Source: Puia sp963703355
GTDB lineage: Bacteria > Bacteroidota > Bacteroidia > Chitinophagales > Chitinophagaceae
Length of the DNA: 64,000 nt
Reading direction: 5' to 3'
Assembly (NCBI GenBank): GCA_963703355.1
Contig: OY969813.1
Coordinates: forward strand, 3,472,001-3,536,000
Shown: piece after piece, positions 8,998 to 17,326 of the stretch
Layout of the letters: every line of letters begins with the position of its first letter
How positions within the stretch are numbered: the first letter of the stretch is position 1
Notes under the pieces: model-generated
Databases searched by the model: none
Told to the model about the DNA's origin: nothing
The model's input: only the letters and a program-made list of their open reading frames with translations
Translations under genes and position numbers: made by a program

Positions 8998-10329
8998 TTA
9001 AGAAACCGCAGCTGGTTTTTTTGATGAAATTTTATCAAACGCCTGTTGCAAATCTGCCTTGATATCTTCGATATGTTCGATACCCACACTGATGCGCACC
9101 TGGTTTGGCTTCACTCCTGCCGCCAGTTGCTCATCAATACTCAATTGTTCATGAGTTGTTGAAGCAGGATGAATCACCAGTGTTTTAGCATCTCCTACAT
9201 TCGCAAGATGACTTGCCAGTTTTAGATTATCAATGAATTTACTTGCATTTTCTTTTTCGCCCACCACACCGAAATTCAAAATTCCTCCAAAGCCATTACG
9301 CAGATATTTTTTTGCCAGTTCATGATAAGTACTGGATGCCAGACCCGGATATTCCACAAACTCTACCTGAGGATGTTTTTCCAGCCATTGGGCAAGAGCC
9401 AGTGCATTGTCGACATGTCTTTGTACTCGCAGCGAAAGTGTTTCAAGGCCCTGCAGCAGCAGGAATGCGTTAAAAGGACTCAGGGAAGATCCATAATCAC
9501 GAAGACCTTCCACGCGCGCACGAATAGCGAAAGCAACGTTGGGAAGTCCCAATGGATTTCCTTCACCAAAAATATCCCAGAATTTCAATCCATGATATCC
9601 TTCAGAAGGTTCGGTAAATCCGGGAAATTTTCCATTACCCCAATTATAATTACCGCCATCTACAATCACGCCACCGATGCTGGTTCCATGTCCGCCGATC
9701 CATTTTGTGGCGGATTCAACCACTACGTTTGCGCCATGTTCCAGCGGGCGGAAAAGATAACCACCTGTTCCAAAGGTGTTGTCAACAATAAGCGGCAGAT
9801 CATATTTACGTGCGATGGCAACGATCTTTTCAAAATCGGGAATATTCAGGCGTGGGTTGCCGATGGTTTCCAGATAGATGGCCTTTGTTTTTTTATCAAT
9901 ATGAGGAATGAAACTTTCGGGGTCGTCGCCATCGGCGAAACGTGCTTCTATTCCCAGCTTCTTAAATGAAACTTTGAATTGATTGTAAGTGCCTCCATAG
10001 AGATAGGAAGTGGAGACGAAATTATCTCCTGATTCCAAAATATTCGTGAGGGCGAGAAACTGAGCAGCCTGACCGGAACTGGTTGCCACGGCAGCCACAC
10101 CCCCTTCCAGGGCTGCGATGCGTTGCTCAAAAACATCTGTAGTCGGATTCATGATCCGGGTATAAATGTTTCCGAATTGTTTCAATCCGAAAAGATTCGC
10201 CGCGTGTTCTGCATTATCAAAAACATACGATGTGGTCTGATAAATAGGGACTGCTCTTGCTTTGGTAGTGGGATCTGCCTGCTGGCCTGCGTGAAGCTGA
10301 AGTGTTTCGAAACGAAGAGGTGCACTCAT
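8998..10329 (-). CDS. metY: O-acetylhomoserine sulfhydrylase (aminocarboxypropyltransferase)
   Basis: PLP enzyme of the Cys/Met metabolism family that makes homocysteine from O-acetylhomoserine and sulfide. The 443-aa length suits MetY rather than the shorter MetB/MetC. The PLP lysine is K209 in SATKWIGGHG; other family blocks are YGGTYNQF, ETIGNPRLNIPD and the C-terminal HPASTTHEQL. The gene is first in the metY-metX operon, with a consensus Bacteroidota promoter about 140 bp upstream and a long leader in between. Cytoplasmic. Confidence 0.96.
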   Translation of the reverse strand: MSAPLRFETLQLHAGQQADPTTKARAVPIYQTTSYVFDNAEHAANLFGLKQFGNIYTRIMNPTTDVFEQRIAALEGGVAAVATSSGQAAQFLALTNILESGDNFVSTSYLYGGTYNQFKVSFKKLGIEARFADGDDPESFIPHIDKKTKAIYLETIGNPRLNIPDFEKIVAIARKYDLPLIVDNTFGTGGYLFRPLEHGANVVVESATKWIGGHGTSIGGVIVDGGNYNWGNGKFPGFTEPSEGYHGLKFWDIFGEGNPLGLPNVAFAIRARVEGLRDYGSSLSPFNAFLLLQGLETLSLRVQRHVDNALALAQWLEKHPQVEFVEYPGLASSTYHELAKKYLRNGFGGILNFGVVGEKENASKFIDNLKLASHLANVGDAKTLVIHPASTTHEQLSIDEQLAAGVKPNQVRISVGIEHIEDIKADLQQAFDKISSKKPAAVS

Positions 10330-10388
10330 AAAATAAGTTTAAAAATTTTAAATAATCTCTTTAGAAATGAACGGGTAGTAGGGAGCGA

Positions 10389-10442
10389 CCGGTTATAAAA
10401 TACAACAACATCGCCGCGGAAGGGAGTACGTAACAAAACCGG
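10389..10442 (-). promoter_or_regulatory. Structured 5' leader of metY-metX (candidate regulatory RNA)
   Basis: The transcript from the promoter at 10470-10500 would have an untranslated leader of about 130 nt, unusually long. Within it CCGGTT (10437-10442) can pair with AACCGG (10389-10394), enclosing a 42-nt loop that contains the self-complementary CCGCGG. I do not see the conserved core of the SAM-I riboswitch or the other SAM classes I know. Whether the fold regulates anything is inference. Confidence 0.3.
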
Positions 10443-10469
10443 GGATGGTTGAATGTTTCATATAATCTA

Positions 10470-10500
10470 CAAATGTAATAGAGTAAATGGTAACACCAAA
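10470..10500 (-). promoter_or_regulatory. Bacteroidota-type promoter for metY-metX
   Basis: Read on the minus strand: TTTG (10497-10500), 19 bp, then TACATTTG (10470-10477), a full match to the -33/-7 pattern TTTG-N19-TAnnTTTG known for the Bacteroidota primary sigma factor. Transcription would begin near 10464. The octamer array at 10515-10546 lies just upstream of it. Confidence 0.75.
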
Positions 10501-10514
10501 AAAAACTAAAGCAA

Positions 10515-10546
10515 GTATGGGAGTATGGGAGTATGGGAGTGTGGGA
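10515..10546. repeat. Octamer tandem repeat GTATGGGA, four copies
   Basis: Three exact copies of GTATGGGA and one GTGTGGGA, preceded by AA. It is a member of the dispersed octamer family also found at 11793, 16304, 16384, 37421, 37475 and 49587. It lies in the 365-bp gap between metY and the dienelactone-hydrolase gene, immediately upstream of the metY promoter. Confidence 0.9.
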
Positions 10547-10582
10547 ATCGTTAAATCCGAATAGTTAAATAATTATTAACAA

Positions 10583-10618
10583 ATTCATCATTCAATTACG
10601 TGAGGAAGAGCCCTGCAT
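10583..10618 (-). pseudogene. Remnant duplicate of the 3' end of the dienelactone-hydrolase gene
   Basis: This stretch resembles 10690-10727, the last codons and downstream flank of the neighbouring hydrolase gene; by eye about 80% of positions agree with a few one-base gaps. It begins with the equivalent of ATGCAG and carries through the CTCACG near the stop codon. It looks like the decayed tail of a former tandem copy. The rest of 10547-10694 shows nothing else I recognise. Confidence 0.45.
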
Positions 10619-10694
10619 GACTGAAATAATTTTTGTCCCATCATTTCTATACAGCAAGAAAAAGCGTGTGAATGTCTGAAATGTTATGCATTCA

Positions 10695-11546
10695 TTATTT
10701 CAATGCCGTGAGGAATAGCGTCTGCATTTCTTTCCAGGAAGCAGTATCTGCGGCTGCGTTATAGGCAATCGGCAGTTTAAATTTTTCTCCCAGAGCCGTT
10801 GCACCCGGATTGGAAAAAGCGTGCGAAGCGCCGGGGTATGTAATAAAAGTGTAGTGAACTCCTACGGAATCCATACTTTTCTTAAATGCCAGCTGTTCAG
10901 GCTCCTGCACAAACTGATCGGCGCCTCCCTGACAGACCAGGATATCTCCCTTAATAACACCTTTTTTTGGTTGCACGCCTCCAAGACCTCCATGAAAACT
11001 TACTACTGCTTTCACAGGAGCGCCCAGCTTTACTGCATTTAACGCAACAAACCCCCCAAAGCAATATCCAATTACTGCAATGCGGCTGGTATCGGCCTGA
11101 GAGAACGTTGAAGCTTTGGCTATAGCGGCTTCAACTGCCGGCAGTGAGAGTTGAGGATTGGTGTAATACGGCTTTGTTAATGCCATCGCTTCATTGGGAT
11201 CTGCGGCAGTCTTGCCATCTCCAAACATGTCGGCATCAATCGCAAAATAACCCAGTGCTGCAAGTTGTTTTGCGCGTGACTTAACATAGTCGGTAACCCC
11301 CCACCATTCCGGGATGATGACTACAATCGGTAGTTTACCCTTCAGGTTTTCATCATAAGCAATAAATCCATTGGATTGCTTGCCATTAGACGTATAAACT
11401 ACATCCGCTGTTTTAATCGAAGGGGCAGATTTTGAGCTGTCCATAGTTTGTGTTTCTGATGTTGTGGTGGCGGTCTTGTTTTCGCAGGATGCAAAAATGA
11501 TGCAAAGAGCGGACGACAAGGTGATATTGATGAGATAAGATTTCAT
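10695..11546 (-). CDS. Dienelactone hydrolase family lipoprotein
   Basis: Predicted alpha/beta-hydrolase of 283 aa, anchored in the cell envelope by a lipoprotein signal with lipobox FASC (Cys21). The nucleophile motif IGYCFGG has Cys162, with Asp210 (GGADQFV) and His242 (ASHAFSN) completing the Cys-Asp-His triad characteristic of dienelactone hydrolases. The actual substrate is unknown; many members of this group are not on aromatic degradation pathways, and no such pathway is nearby. Its upstream region is almost wholly tandem repeats (11551-11764), so its promoter must lie in or beyond them. A decayed copy of its 3' end lies downstream at 10583-10618. Confidence 0.88.
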   Translation of the reverse strand: MKSYLINITLSSALCIIFASCENKTATTTSETQTMDSSKSAPSIKTADVVYTSNGKQSNGFIAYDENLKGKLPIVVIIPEWWGVTDYVKSRAKQLAALGYFAIDADMFGDGKTAADPNEAMALTKPYYTNPQLSLPAVEAAIAKASTFSQADTSRIAVIGYCFGGFVALNAVKLGAPVKAVVSFHGGLGGVQPKKGVIKGDILVCQGGADQFVQEPEQLAFKKSMDSVGVHYTFITYPGASHAFSNPGATALGEKFKLPIAYNAAADTASWKEMQTLFLTALK

Positions 11547-11550
11547 TTTA

Positions 11551-11606
11551 AGTTATGAGTTATGAGTTATGAGTTATGAGTTATGAGATATGGGTTATGG
11601 GTTACG
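11551..11606. repeat. Heptamer tandem repeat AGTTATG, eight copies
   Basis: Five exact copies of AGTTATG (11551-11585) decay through AGATATG, GGTTATG and GGTTACG. The last unit blends toward the TTTACGC array that follows. The same unit appears as TTATGGG at 18776-18803. It begins 4 bp upstream of the hydrolase start codon at 11546. Confidence 0.92.
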
Positions 11607-11610
11607 CCAC

Positions 11611-11764
11611 TTTACGCTTTACGCCTTACGCCTTACGCCTTACGCTTTACGCTTTACGCTTTACGCTTTACGCTTTACGCTTTACGCTTTACGCTTTACG
11701 CTTTACGCTTTACGCTTTACGCTTTACGCTTTACGCTTTACGCTTTACGCTTTACGCTTTACGC
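11611..11764. repeat. Heptamer tandem repeat TTTACGC, 22 copies
   Basis: A 154-bp array of exactly 22 heptamers. Copies 3-5 read CTTACGC; the others I checked read TTTACGC. It is open in three frames on the + strand (repeat peptide LYALRFT), but this is an artefact of the 7-bp period, not a gene. It is the longest array in the window and lies between the hydrolase start and the MutS-like gene, within the presumed promoter region of the hydrolase. Confidence 0.97.
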
Positions 11765-11792
11765 GAATCATAAAGTTAAGAATTCTGAATAA

Positions 11793-11824
11793 CTCCCATA
11801 CTCCCATACTCCCATACTCCCATA
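11793..11824. repeat. Octamer tandem repeat CTCCCATA, four copies
   Basis: Four exact copies, the reverse complement of the GTATGGGA family, followed by CTTTCTTC as at other copies of the family. It ends 6 bp before the stop codon of the MutS-like gene (minus strand). Confidence 0.95.
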
Positions 11825-11830
11825 CTTTCT

Positions 11831-13147
11831 TCAAAGTTTCTCCAGCAGTTCCACCACTTTCTCTCTTTCCAATATCAGGTATCCCAGTCGGTCGTTGCTG
11901 ATACCTTCTTTCAACAAATAAGGAAATTCGAGTTGGCCGTTATGTATTCTTGTCTCGAAATATTTAAAGGAGATATTAGGATATTGTTTCAATTCTTCAC
12001 CGATTTCATATAAATGGGTTGATAAAATAAAAAGAGATGATTTTATTTTGATCAGTCCCCTGATAACCGTTGAGGAACATTTCATAGCATCCTGAACGTT
12101 GGTGCCTTTAAATAATTCATCAATTAATACCAGCCATTTTTTTTGATCACTGATCTTAAGAATGGTATTCCGGATCCTTTGTACTTCATTAAAAAAATAG
12201 CTTTCTCCTTTAACGAGGTTGTCGACTACGTTGATATTACTAAGAATGCCATCAAAAAGACTGGTTTTCATTCGGCCTGCCGGAACACCCATTCCAAGAT
12301 GGGCCAGAAAAAGAGCAACGCCTACAGCTTTAATAAAAGTGCTTTTCCCCGCCATATTGGCTCCCGTAAGAAAGAAGAAATTATTTTCGGGATTCATGGC
12401 TACATCATAAGCTACTGCCTGAGGTAGCAGCAAATGATGTAGTCCGTTCATTTCGATATAGGGAAATTCAGTGTCTATGAATTCAGGTTCGGTTAGATCA
12501 AATTCTGCGGAAGACATCGCCATCGAATACCATGCATCCAGTTTTCCATATATGTCTATTAATACCAGCGCTGCCTGTTTGAAATGATTACGAATGAAGT
12601 TCCCGAATTCCACCACCTCTGACGCACTGAATTTGTCACCCGATTTTTTCTTTGCGATATGTTGAATAATATCCTGACTTAGTAATTTATTTACCCGGTC
12701 CAGAAGATTATTAAGCAGAGGAGGGCATTTTTCTTTTTTTTGAATAGCGATGATGGATAACATGCCGCTAAAAAAATCGGCAAAATGTCCCACAGAATAA
12801 CGCGTAAGCGCGTAATCCGGAGCATGTAGCACCTGGTACATTTTCGCATTAACGGGATCGTGGGATGCGGGTATTTTATCCAGCGGAGTTTCATAAAATC
12901 TTTCCATCACCATGATGGTTCCATTCGAAATGGAAGGACCCCATTGCTTTTCATTTCTTCTGATGATCTGTAGTATTTCCTGCGTTTGTTTGATTTTATC
13001 GAGGTCACTGAAAGGATTGTTGAAAAAATCCATCAGCTGCATTCTTCCACCAACCGTTCGTGTTCTGTCGAGTTTGCTGAATATCGAGTACTCATCTGAG
13101 GTCTGGAAAACAGAAAGGTCTGAATAAGTGGTGTTATCAATTTGCAT
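11831..13147 (-). CDS. MutS-family ATPase lacking mismatch-recognition domains
   Basis: A 438-aa protein with the lever/core and ATPase domains of MutS, but without the N-terminal mismatch-binding and connector domains. Walker A TGANMAGKST is at 261-270, Walker B LVLIDELFKGTN at 339-350, and the STH motif near 376-378 corresponds to the MutS C-terminal ATPase signature. It also lacks the Smr nuclease domain of MutS2. Function is unknown; such proteins may act in recombination or DNA handling rather than post-replicative repair. It lies 17 bp downstream of pyrC on the same strand, probably co-transcribed. Confidence 0.88.
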   Translation of the reverse strand: MQIDNTTYSDLSVFQTSDEYSIFSKLDRTRTVGGRMQLMDFFNNPFSDLDKIKQTQEILQIIRRNEKQWGPSISNGTIMVMERFYETPLDKIPASHDPVNAKMYQVLHAPDYALTRYSVGHFADFFSGMLSIIAIQKKEKCPPLLNNLLDRVNKLLSQDIIQHIAKKKSGDKFSASEVVEFGNFIRNHFKQAALVLIDIYGKLDAWYSMAMSSAEFDLTEPEFIDTEFPYIEMNGLHHLLLPQAVAYDVAMNPENNFFFLTGANMAGKSTFIKAVGVALFLAHLGMGVPAGRMKTSLFDGILSNINVVDNLVKGESYFFNEVQRIRNTILKISDQKKWLVLIDELFKGTNVQDAMKCSSTVIRGLIKIKSSLFILSTHLYEIGEELKQYPNISFKYFETRIHNGQLEFPYLLKEGISNDRLGYLILEREKVVELLEKL

Positions 13148-13164
13148 AAGTGAAGGATAGCAGC

Positions 13165-14553
13165 TTATCGTTGGAATCGTAAACGTTTACCCATTTGTGA
13201 TTCATCCAGCAGCCCGTTTCCATAAACTAGATGGCCGTTTACAAAAGTATTTATGACGGAAGCGGGAAATACTGTTCCTTCCAAAGGACTCCAGCCACAC
13301 TTATATCTGATATTACGTGCATGAACAGTCGAACTCTTATTCAGATCAACCATTACCAGATCGGCGTAATAACCTTCCCTGATAAATCCTCTGTCAGGGA
13401 TTTGAAAACAGACGGCCACAGCGTGCGACATTTTTTCAACCAGCTTTTCAATCGATATTTTCCCCTGCTTAACATACCACAACATCATTTGCAGGGAATG
13501 TTGGACAAGAGGAAGTCCTGCGTGTGCATGGACATAAGATCCTGCGTCTCCCTGTATGGGTTGTAAACTGCCTTCTTCATTTCTGAAAAATCCTTTCTCC
13601 TGCAGCGTATGCGGAGCATGATCCGTAGCGATCAAATCCAGGCGATCGTCCAGAAGAGCCGTCCAGAGGGCCTCCCTGTTTTCGGGCGCCTTAATTGCGG
13701 GATTACACTTTATCTGGTTTCCCAAACGGACATAATCGTCGGCACTGAAATGCAGATGGTGCACACAAACTTCTGCCGTGATTCTCTTCTCGGCAAGAGG
13801 GATCATATTTGTAAAAAGGCTGAGTTCTTTTTCGGTGGACAGATGAAAGACGTGTAATCTGGATCCGTGCTTTTTTGCAAATTGTATGGCCGTTAAAGAA
13901 GATTCAAAACAGGCTTCAACGCTTCTGATCAAAGGATGATCTGATGCAACCAATTTTCTATTTTCGGATTGGAAACGCAGCAGATTTTCTTTTATAATTT
14001 TTTCAGATTCGCAATGTGTGGCGATGAGAACTTCAGTGCCGGCGAATAATTTATCCAATGTGAGATAATTATCCACGAGCAGATTTCCTGTAGAAGAACC
14101 CATGAAGATTTTTATTCCACAGATATCGTTTTTCTTTTCATTCGTCCGGAATACCTCTTCCGTATTGTCGTTGGAAGTACCCATATAAAAAGAATAATTT
14201 GCCAGCGATGTTTTACTTGCGATAGCATATTTTTCTTCCAGTAAATCCTGCGTAAAAGCAGGTGGAACGGTATTGGGCATTTCCAAAAAAGAAGTGACGC
14301 CACCTGCTACCGCGGCGCGTGACTCAGTATAGATGGAGGCTTTGTGTGTTAATCCCGGTTCCCGAAAATGAACCTGATCGTCGATGCAGCCCGGTAATAA
14401 ATGAAGTCCTTCACCTTCTATTTCAACAACCGAAATATCGGGAGAAATGTTTTTTGCAATCTTTTCAATGCGTTCATTCCTGATCAGCAAATCGCTGTTG
14501 AAAATGCGACCTTCATTAACGACTGAAATATTCTTAATCAGGTAATTTTGCAT
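13165..14553 (-). CDS. pyrC: Dihydroorotase
   Basis: Amidohydrolase-fold enzyme cyclising carbamoyl-aspartate to dihydroorotate in pyrimidine synthesis; 462 aa. Metal-site landmarks: DDQVHFREPG at 58-67, K148 in IKIFMG (the likely carboxylated lysine), H180 (IATHCE), H237 (FHLSTE) and D311 (IATDHAPHT). The first His of the usual HxH pair is Gln60; from memory this is shared by other Bacteroidota dihydroorotases, but it should be checked. Alternative assignments within the cyclic amidohydrolases (allantoinase, hydantoinase) are less likely given the REPG signature and the Bacteroidota context. Confidence 0.88.
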   Translation of the reverse strand: MQNYLIKNISVVNEGRIFNSDLLIRNERIEKIAKNISPDISVVEIEGEGLHLLPGCIDDQVHFREPGLTHKASIYTESRAAVAGGVTSFLEMPNTVPPAFTQDLLEEKYAIASKTSLANYSFYMGTSNDNTEEVFRTNEKKNDICGIKIFMGSSTGNLLVDNYLTLDKLFAGTEVLIATHCESEKIIKENLLRFQSENRKLVASDHPLIRSVEACFESSLTAIQFAKKHGSRLHVFHLSTEKELSLFTNMIPLAEKRITAEVCVHHLHFSADDYVRLGNQIKCNPAIKAPENREALWTALLDDRLDLIATDHAPHTLQEKGFFRNEEGSLQPIQGDAGSYVHAHAGLPLVQHSLQMMLWYVKQGKISIEKLVEKMSHAVAVCFQIPDRGFIREGYYADLVMVDLNKSSTVHARNIRYKCGWSPLEGTVFPASVINTFVNGHLVYGNGLLDESQMGKRLRFQR

Positions 14554-14560
14554 ATCTTGG

Positions 14561-14573
14561 TTCGGAATCCGAA
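14561..14573. promoter_or_regulatory. Palindrome between divergent pyrC and Wzi-like gene
   Basis: TTCGGA-A-TCCGAA, a 6-bp inverted repeat with one central base, fills most of the 26-bp gap between the divergent start codons. It could be an operator or simply a chance hairpin; there is no other evidence. Confidence 0.25.
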
Positions 14574-14579
14574 TACTTA

Positions 14580-16298
14580 ATGATGCAATTTATTAAAACC
14601 GTTGCAAGGCTTGTTATAATTCTCATCCTTCCCAGTGCCGCCTTATCCCAGTCTACTTATCTTCCACAGGGATCGCAATATGAACAATTTCTGGACAGGA
14701 TAGGAATCAAGATGCAAACCAATCCGGATCTGAATATTTTCACCTGTAAGCCAATCAGCAGAGAGGTCGCAGTAAAAGCATCTGAATACGCGGATTCTCT
14801 CAATACGATTTATCCATATGGTGAAGCGTACCATTTTGGAAAAACGGATCAGGCAATGCTGCAGAGTCTGCTCATGAACAACAGTGAATGGGTGAGTGGA
14901 AGTCAGGAATCATTCCTGAGTAAACATCCAATATGGAATACGATTTATAAAACACAGGCGAATTTTCTGAAGGTAAATGAAAAAGATTTTTTTCTTGTCG
15001 TAGATCCGGTACTGCAATTTCAACTTTCCAAACAAACGGGAAATTCGGAACAGGTGTATGTCAATACCAAGGGACTAACTTTCCGGGGCCGGATTGCTGA
15101 ACATCTGGGTTTTTCCAGTTATATAACGGACAATCAGGAGCGTGGTCCTGATTTTTTTACGAGTCGTGTGTATGCATCCGGGTATCCTGCCGTTCCAGGC
15201 GTAGGATATTTTAAAGAATTCAAAGGTTCCAGGACGGCATTCGATTATTGGGATGCGCGAGGTTCCATTGATTTTGACTTTTGGAAATATTTCACCCTTC
15301 AGTTTGGATACGATAAAAATTTTATAGGTGATGGATATCGCACTCTTTTTTTGAGTGACTATGCTGCGCCCTATTTGTTTCTGAAATTAAACCTGCGTAT
15401 CTGGAAATTAAACTACCAGAATATTCTAATGGAATTAACGAGTCAGCATTTGCCAGGCGACTATCTGTATCCAAAGAAATATGCGGTGGTTCACCATCTC
15501 AGCGTGAATGCAACCAAGTGGCTGAATGTTGGAATTTATAGCAATATTGCGTTTGGTGGGGTAAACAGTTTTGAACTTTCTTATTTAAATCCGGTGATCT
15601 TCCTTCCGGCTGCGCAACAGGAGACCGGTAGTCCGGACAAAACGACGGTGGGATTTGATGCAAAGGCCAATATTGCTCATTCCGTTCAGCTATATGGTCA
15701 GTTGCTGTTCAATGAATTCGTTTGGGATCAGATCACCCATTATTCGAATGGGTGGTGGGGTAATAAACAGGGGTTGCAATTCGGGGTGAAATACATTGAT
15801 GTTTTCAAGGTGAAGAATCTTGACTTGCAGGCTGAAATGAATGTAATGCGGCCATATACTTATTCCCATAACGATACAGTAGCCAACTGGTCGAATTATA
15901 ATCAGCCGCTCGCACATCCTTTCGGAGCCAATTTTTTTGAACTCATAGGTATTTTAAGATATCAGCCGGCGTACCGTTGGATCATCGAATTGAAATGTAT
16001 CTATAACAGGCAGGGACTCGATTCAGCGGGTGAGAATTTCGGAAGTAACGTGTTGCTTAATTATGATACGCGACCAAGGGACTATGGTTTTTACATTGGA
16101 TCCGGTATACCGGCTACCGTTGTAAATTCGACAGCATATCTATCCTACCAGGTGAAAGAAAATTTATTTCTTGAGGGGACCATCATGTACCGCACCTATA
16201 CTGTGGCAGACCCAACAGCCGGAACTACAAAGACCAGTTCCACAATGTACACGTTTGGTGTGCGAATGAATATGTTTCGCAGGCAATATGACTACTAA
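14580..16298 (+). CDS. Outer-membrane beta-barrel protein, capsule-assembly Wzi/RemB-like
   Basis: A 572-aa protein with a cleavable signal peptide (cleavage near ALSQ, residue 22-24) and many alternating aromatic/hydrophobic beta strands to the C-terminus, ending in VRMNMFRRQYDY. Segments such as LTFRGRIAEHLGFSSYITDNQ, YFKEFKG and FQFGYDKNFIGDGYRTLFLSD match the pattern of Wzi-like capsule-assembly barrels, annotated in gliding Bacteroidota as RemB. The exact role, capsule or exopolysaccharide attachment, or motility, is not fixed by sequence. The next gene on this strand is far away; the 36-bp inverted repeat at 16302-16417 directly follows the stop codon and may terminate it. Confidence 0.7.
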   Translation: MMQFIKTVARLVIILILPSAALSQSTYLPQGSQYEQFLDRIGIKMQTNPDLNIFTCKPISREVAVKASEYADSLNTIYPYGEAYHFGKTDQAMLQSLLMNNSEWVSGSQESFLSKHPIWNTIYKTQANFLKVNEKDFFLVVDPVLQFQLSKQTGNSEQVYVNTKGLTFRGRIAEHLGFSSYITDNQERGPDFFTSRVYASGYPAVPGVGYFKEFKGSRTAFDYWDARGSIDFDFWKYFTLQFGYDKNFIGDGYRTLFLSDYAAPYLFLKLNLRIWKLNYQNILMELTSQHLPGDYLYPKKYAVVHHLSVNATKWLNVGIYSNIAFGGVNSFELSYLNPVIFLPAAQQETGSPDKTTVGFDAKANIAHSVQLYGQLLFNEFVWDQITHYSNGWWGNKQGLQFGVKYIDVFKVKNLDLQAEMNVMRPYTYSHNDTVANWSNYNQPLAHPFGANFFELIGILRYQPAYRWIIELKCIYNRQGLDSAGENFGSNVLLNYDTRPRDYGFYIGSGIPATVVNSTAYLSYQVKENLFLEGTIMYRTYTVADPTAGTTKTSSTMYTFGVRMNMFRRQYDY

Positions 16299-16301
16299 AA
16301 C

Positions 16302-16417
16302 AAGTATGGGAGTATGGGAGTATGGGAGTATGGGAGTTGTTTTTGATTTCTATGAGACTATAAAATAATTTGTTGAAGCACACTCCCATACTCCCATACT
16401 CCCATACTCCCATACTT
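16302..16417. repeat. Facing GTATGGGA octamer arrays forming a 36-bp perfect stem
   Basis: Four copies of GTATGGGA (16304-16335) face four copies of TCCCATAC (16384-16415). With two flanking base pairs on each side the arms 16302-16337 and 16382-16417 are perfectly complementary, with a 44-nt loop. The element sits between the convergent Wzi-like (+) and porT (-) genes, where it could terminate transcription from both sides. Confidence 0.95.
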
Positions 16418-16424
16418 TCTTCCC

Positions 16425-17168
16425 CTATCCTTCGAAGATGAGTGAAAAAACAATCATCCTCGACTTCAATTTGTCGATTGTATTTGAGTAGATCAGGTTA
16501 GGATCTCTGTGATGGGTATTGATAATTCCGTCGCTGAATTTAATTTCTGGCGAAAGAATAAATACAGGGAAAAAGAATTGAAAACCTACTCCCGCTTCGA
16601 TACTGAGATCAATTGGATTCAGCTTAACCAGATCCTCTGCTTTACGGGCAGTGGCGTTCGATGCCAGATCGTATTGATAATTCACACCTCCCAATGCGTA
16701 GAACCTGAAATTATTCATGCGATCGGACAACACTTTAACCTGGAGCGGGAAACCAAGGAGGATCGACTCAATTTGTTTGGTAGCCGTGGTTTGTTGTCCA
16801 TTGGGAAATGTGGTGCTATAGGTCAGATTCTTATAGGAAAACATGAGTTCCGGAAACACGATTCTGAATTCGAGGTGGGGATTGATCTTGAATGTATGCA
16901 TACCTGCAAGTCCGAAACCACCAGTGTTTTCAGGACTGACATAAAGAATACTGTCACTTTTTAAGAGATTCGGATGGGGTGTAACCTGAAAATGAGAGTT
17001 GTTATAAATCAGGGCGATGCCCAGATGATAGAACTTATCGTCATGATCGGGCAGGTTGATATTATCTCTCAACTGGGCATGCGCCTGGATGGAAATAAGG
17101 CTAATAATGATAAAGGAAAAGATCCGGAAAGGTCTTTTTTTGTTTGGCCACAACAGTAACTTACTCAT
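16425..17168 (-). CDS. porT: PorT-like type IX secretion / outer-membrane beta-barrel protein
   Basis: A 247-aa outer-membrane barrel with a signal peptide ending near AHAQ (residue 32). The start of the mature part, NLPDHDDKFYHLGIALIYN, and the following alternating-strand pattern match PorT, a component of the Bacteroidota type IX secretion system. The gene downstream of ubiE is porT in many Bacteroidota, which supports the call. Two proteins in this window (19413-20357 and 26298-27428) carry type IX sorting domains and would need this system. A generic outer-membrane beta-barrel protein is the alternative. Confidence 0.72.
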   Translation of the reverse strand: MSKLLLWPNKKRPFRIFSFIIISLISIQAHAQLRDNINLPDHDDKFYHLGIALIYNNSHFQVTPHPNLLKSDSILYVSPENTGGFGLAGMHTFKINPHLEFRIVFPELMFSYKNLTYSTTFPNGQQTTATKQIESILLGFPLQVKVLSDRMNNFRFYALGGVNYQYDLASNATARKAEDLVKLNPIDLSIEAGVGFQFFFPVFILSPEIKFSDGIINTHHRDPNLIYSNTIDKLKSRMIVFSLIFEG

Positions 17169-17326
17169 AAGTAACAGTCAATCAATAACATATAGTTTTA
17201 AATGGTTTGCAAGATACACTGCCAAAACAAAAACATAACTATGACCTGGAATTGAATCAAAATAACGACCAAAAAGGAGAATAATTGCCGGAAGATCGGG
17301 TAATAACAGTTTTTTGAGATTTCTGT

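Noticed and set aside
9322..9969. 215-aa ORF antisense to metY
   Set aside because: It lies wholly within the well-supported metY gene in the opposite strand and resembles no protein family.
10330..10469. SAM riboswitch upstream of metY
   Set aside because: Looked for the SAM-I core and other SAM classes and did not find them; only a simple stem is supported.
10515..11824. Possible CRISPR array
   Set aside because: Units are 7-8 bp with no spacers and no cas genes nearby.
11576..11901. Three overlapping + strand ORFs of 65-103 aa with LYALRFT repeats
   Set aside because: A 7-bp repeat without stops is open in all frames; the peptides are artefacts of the array.
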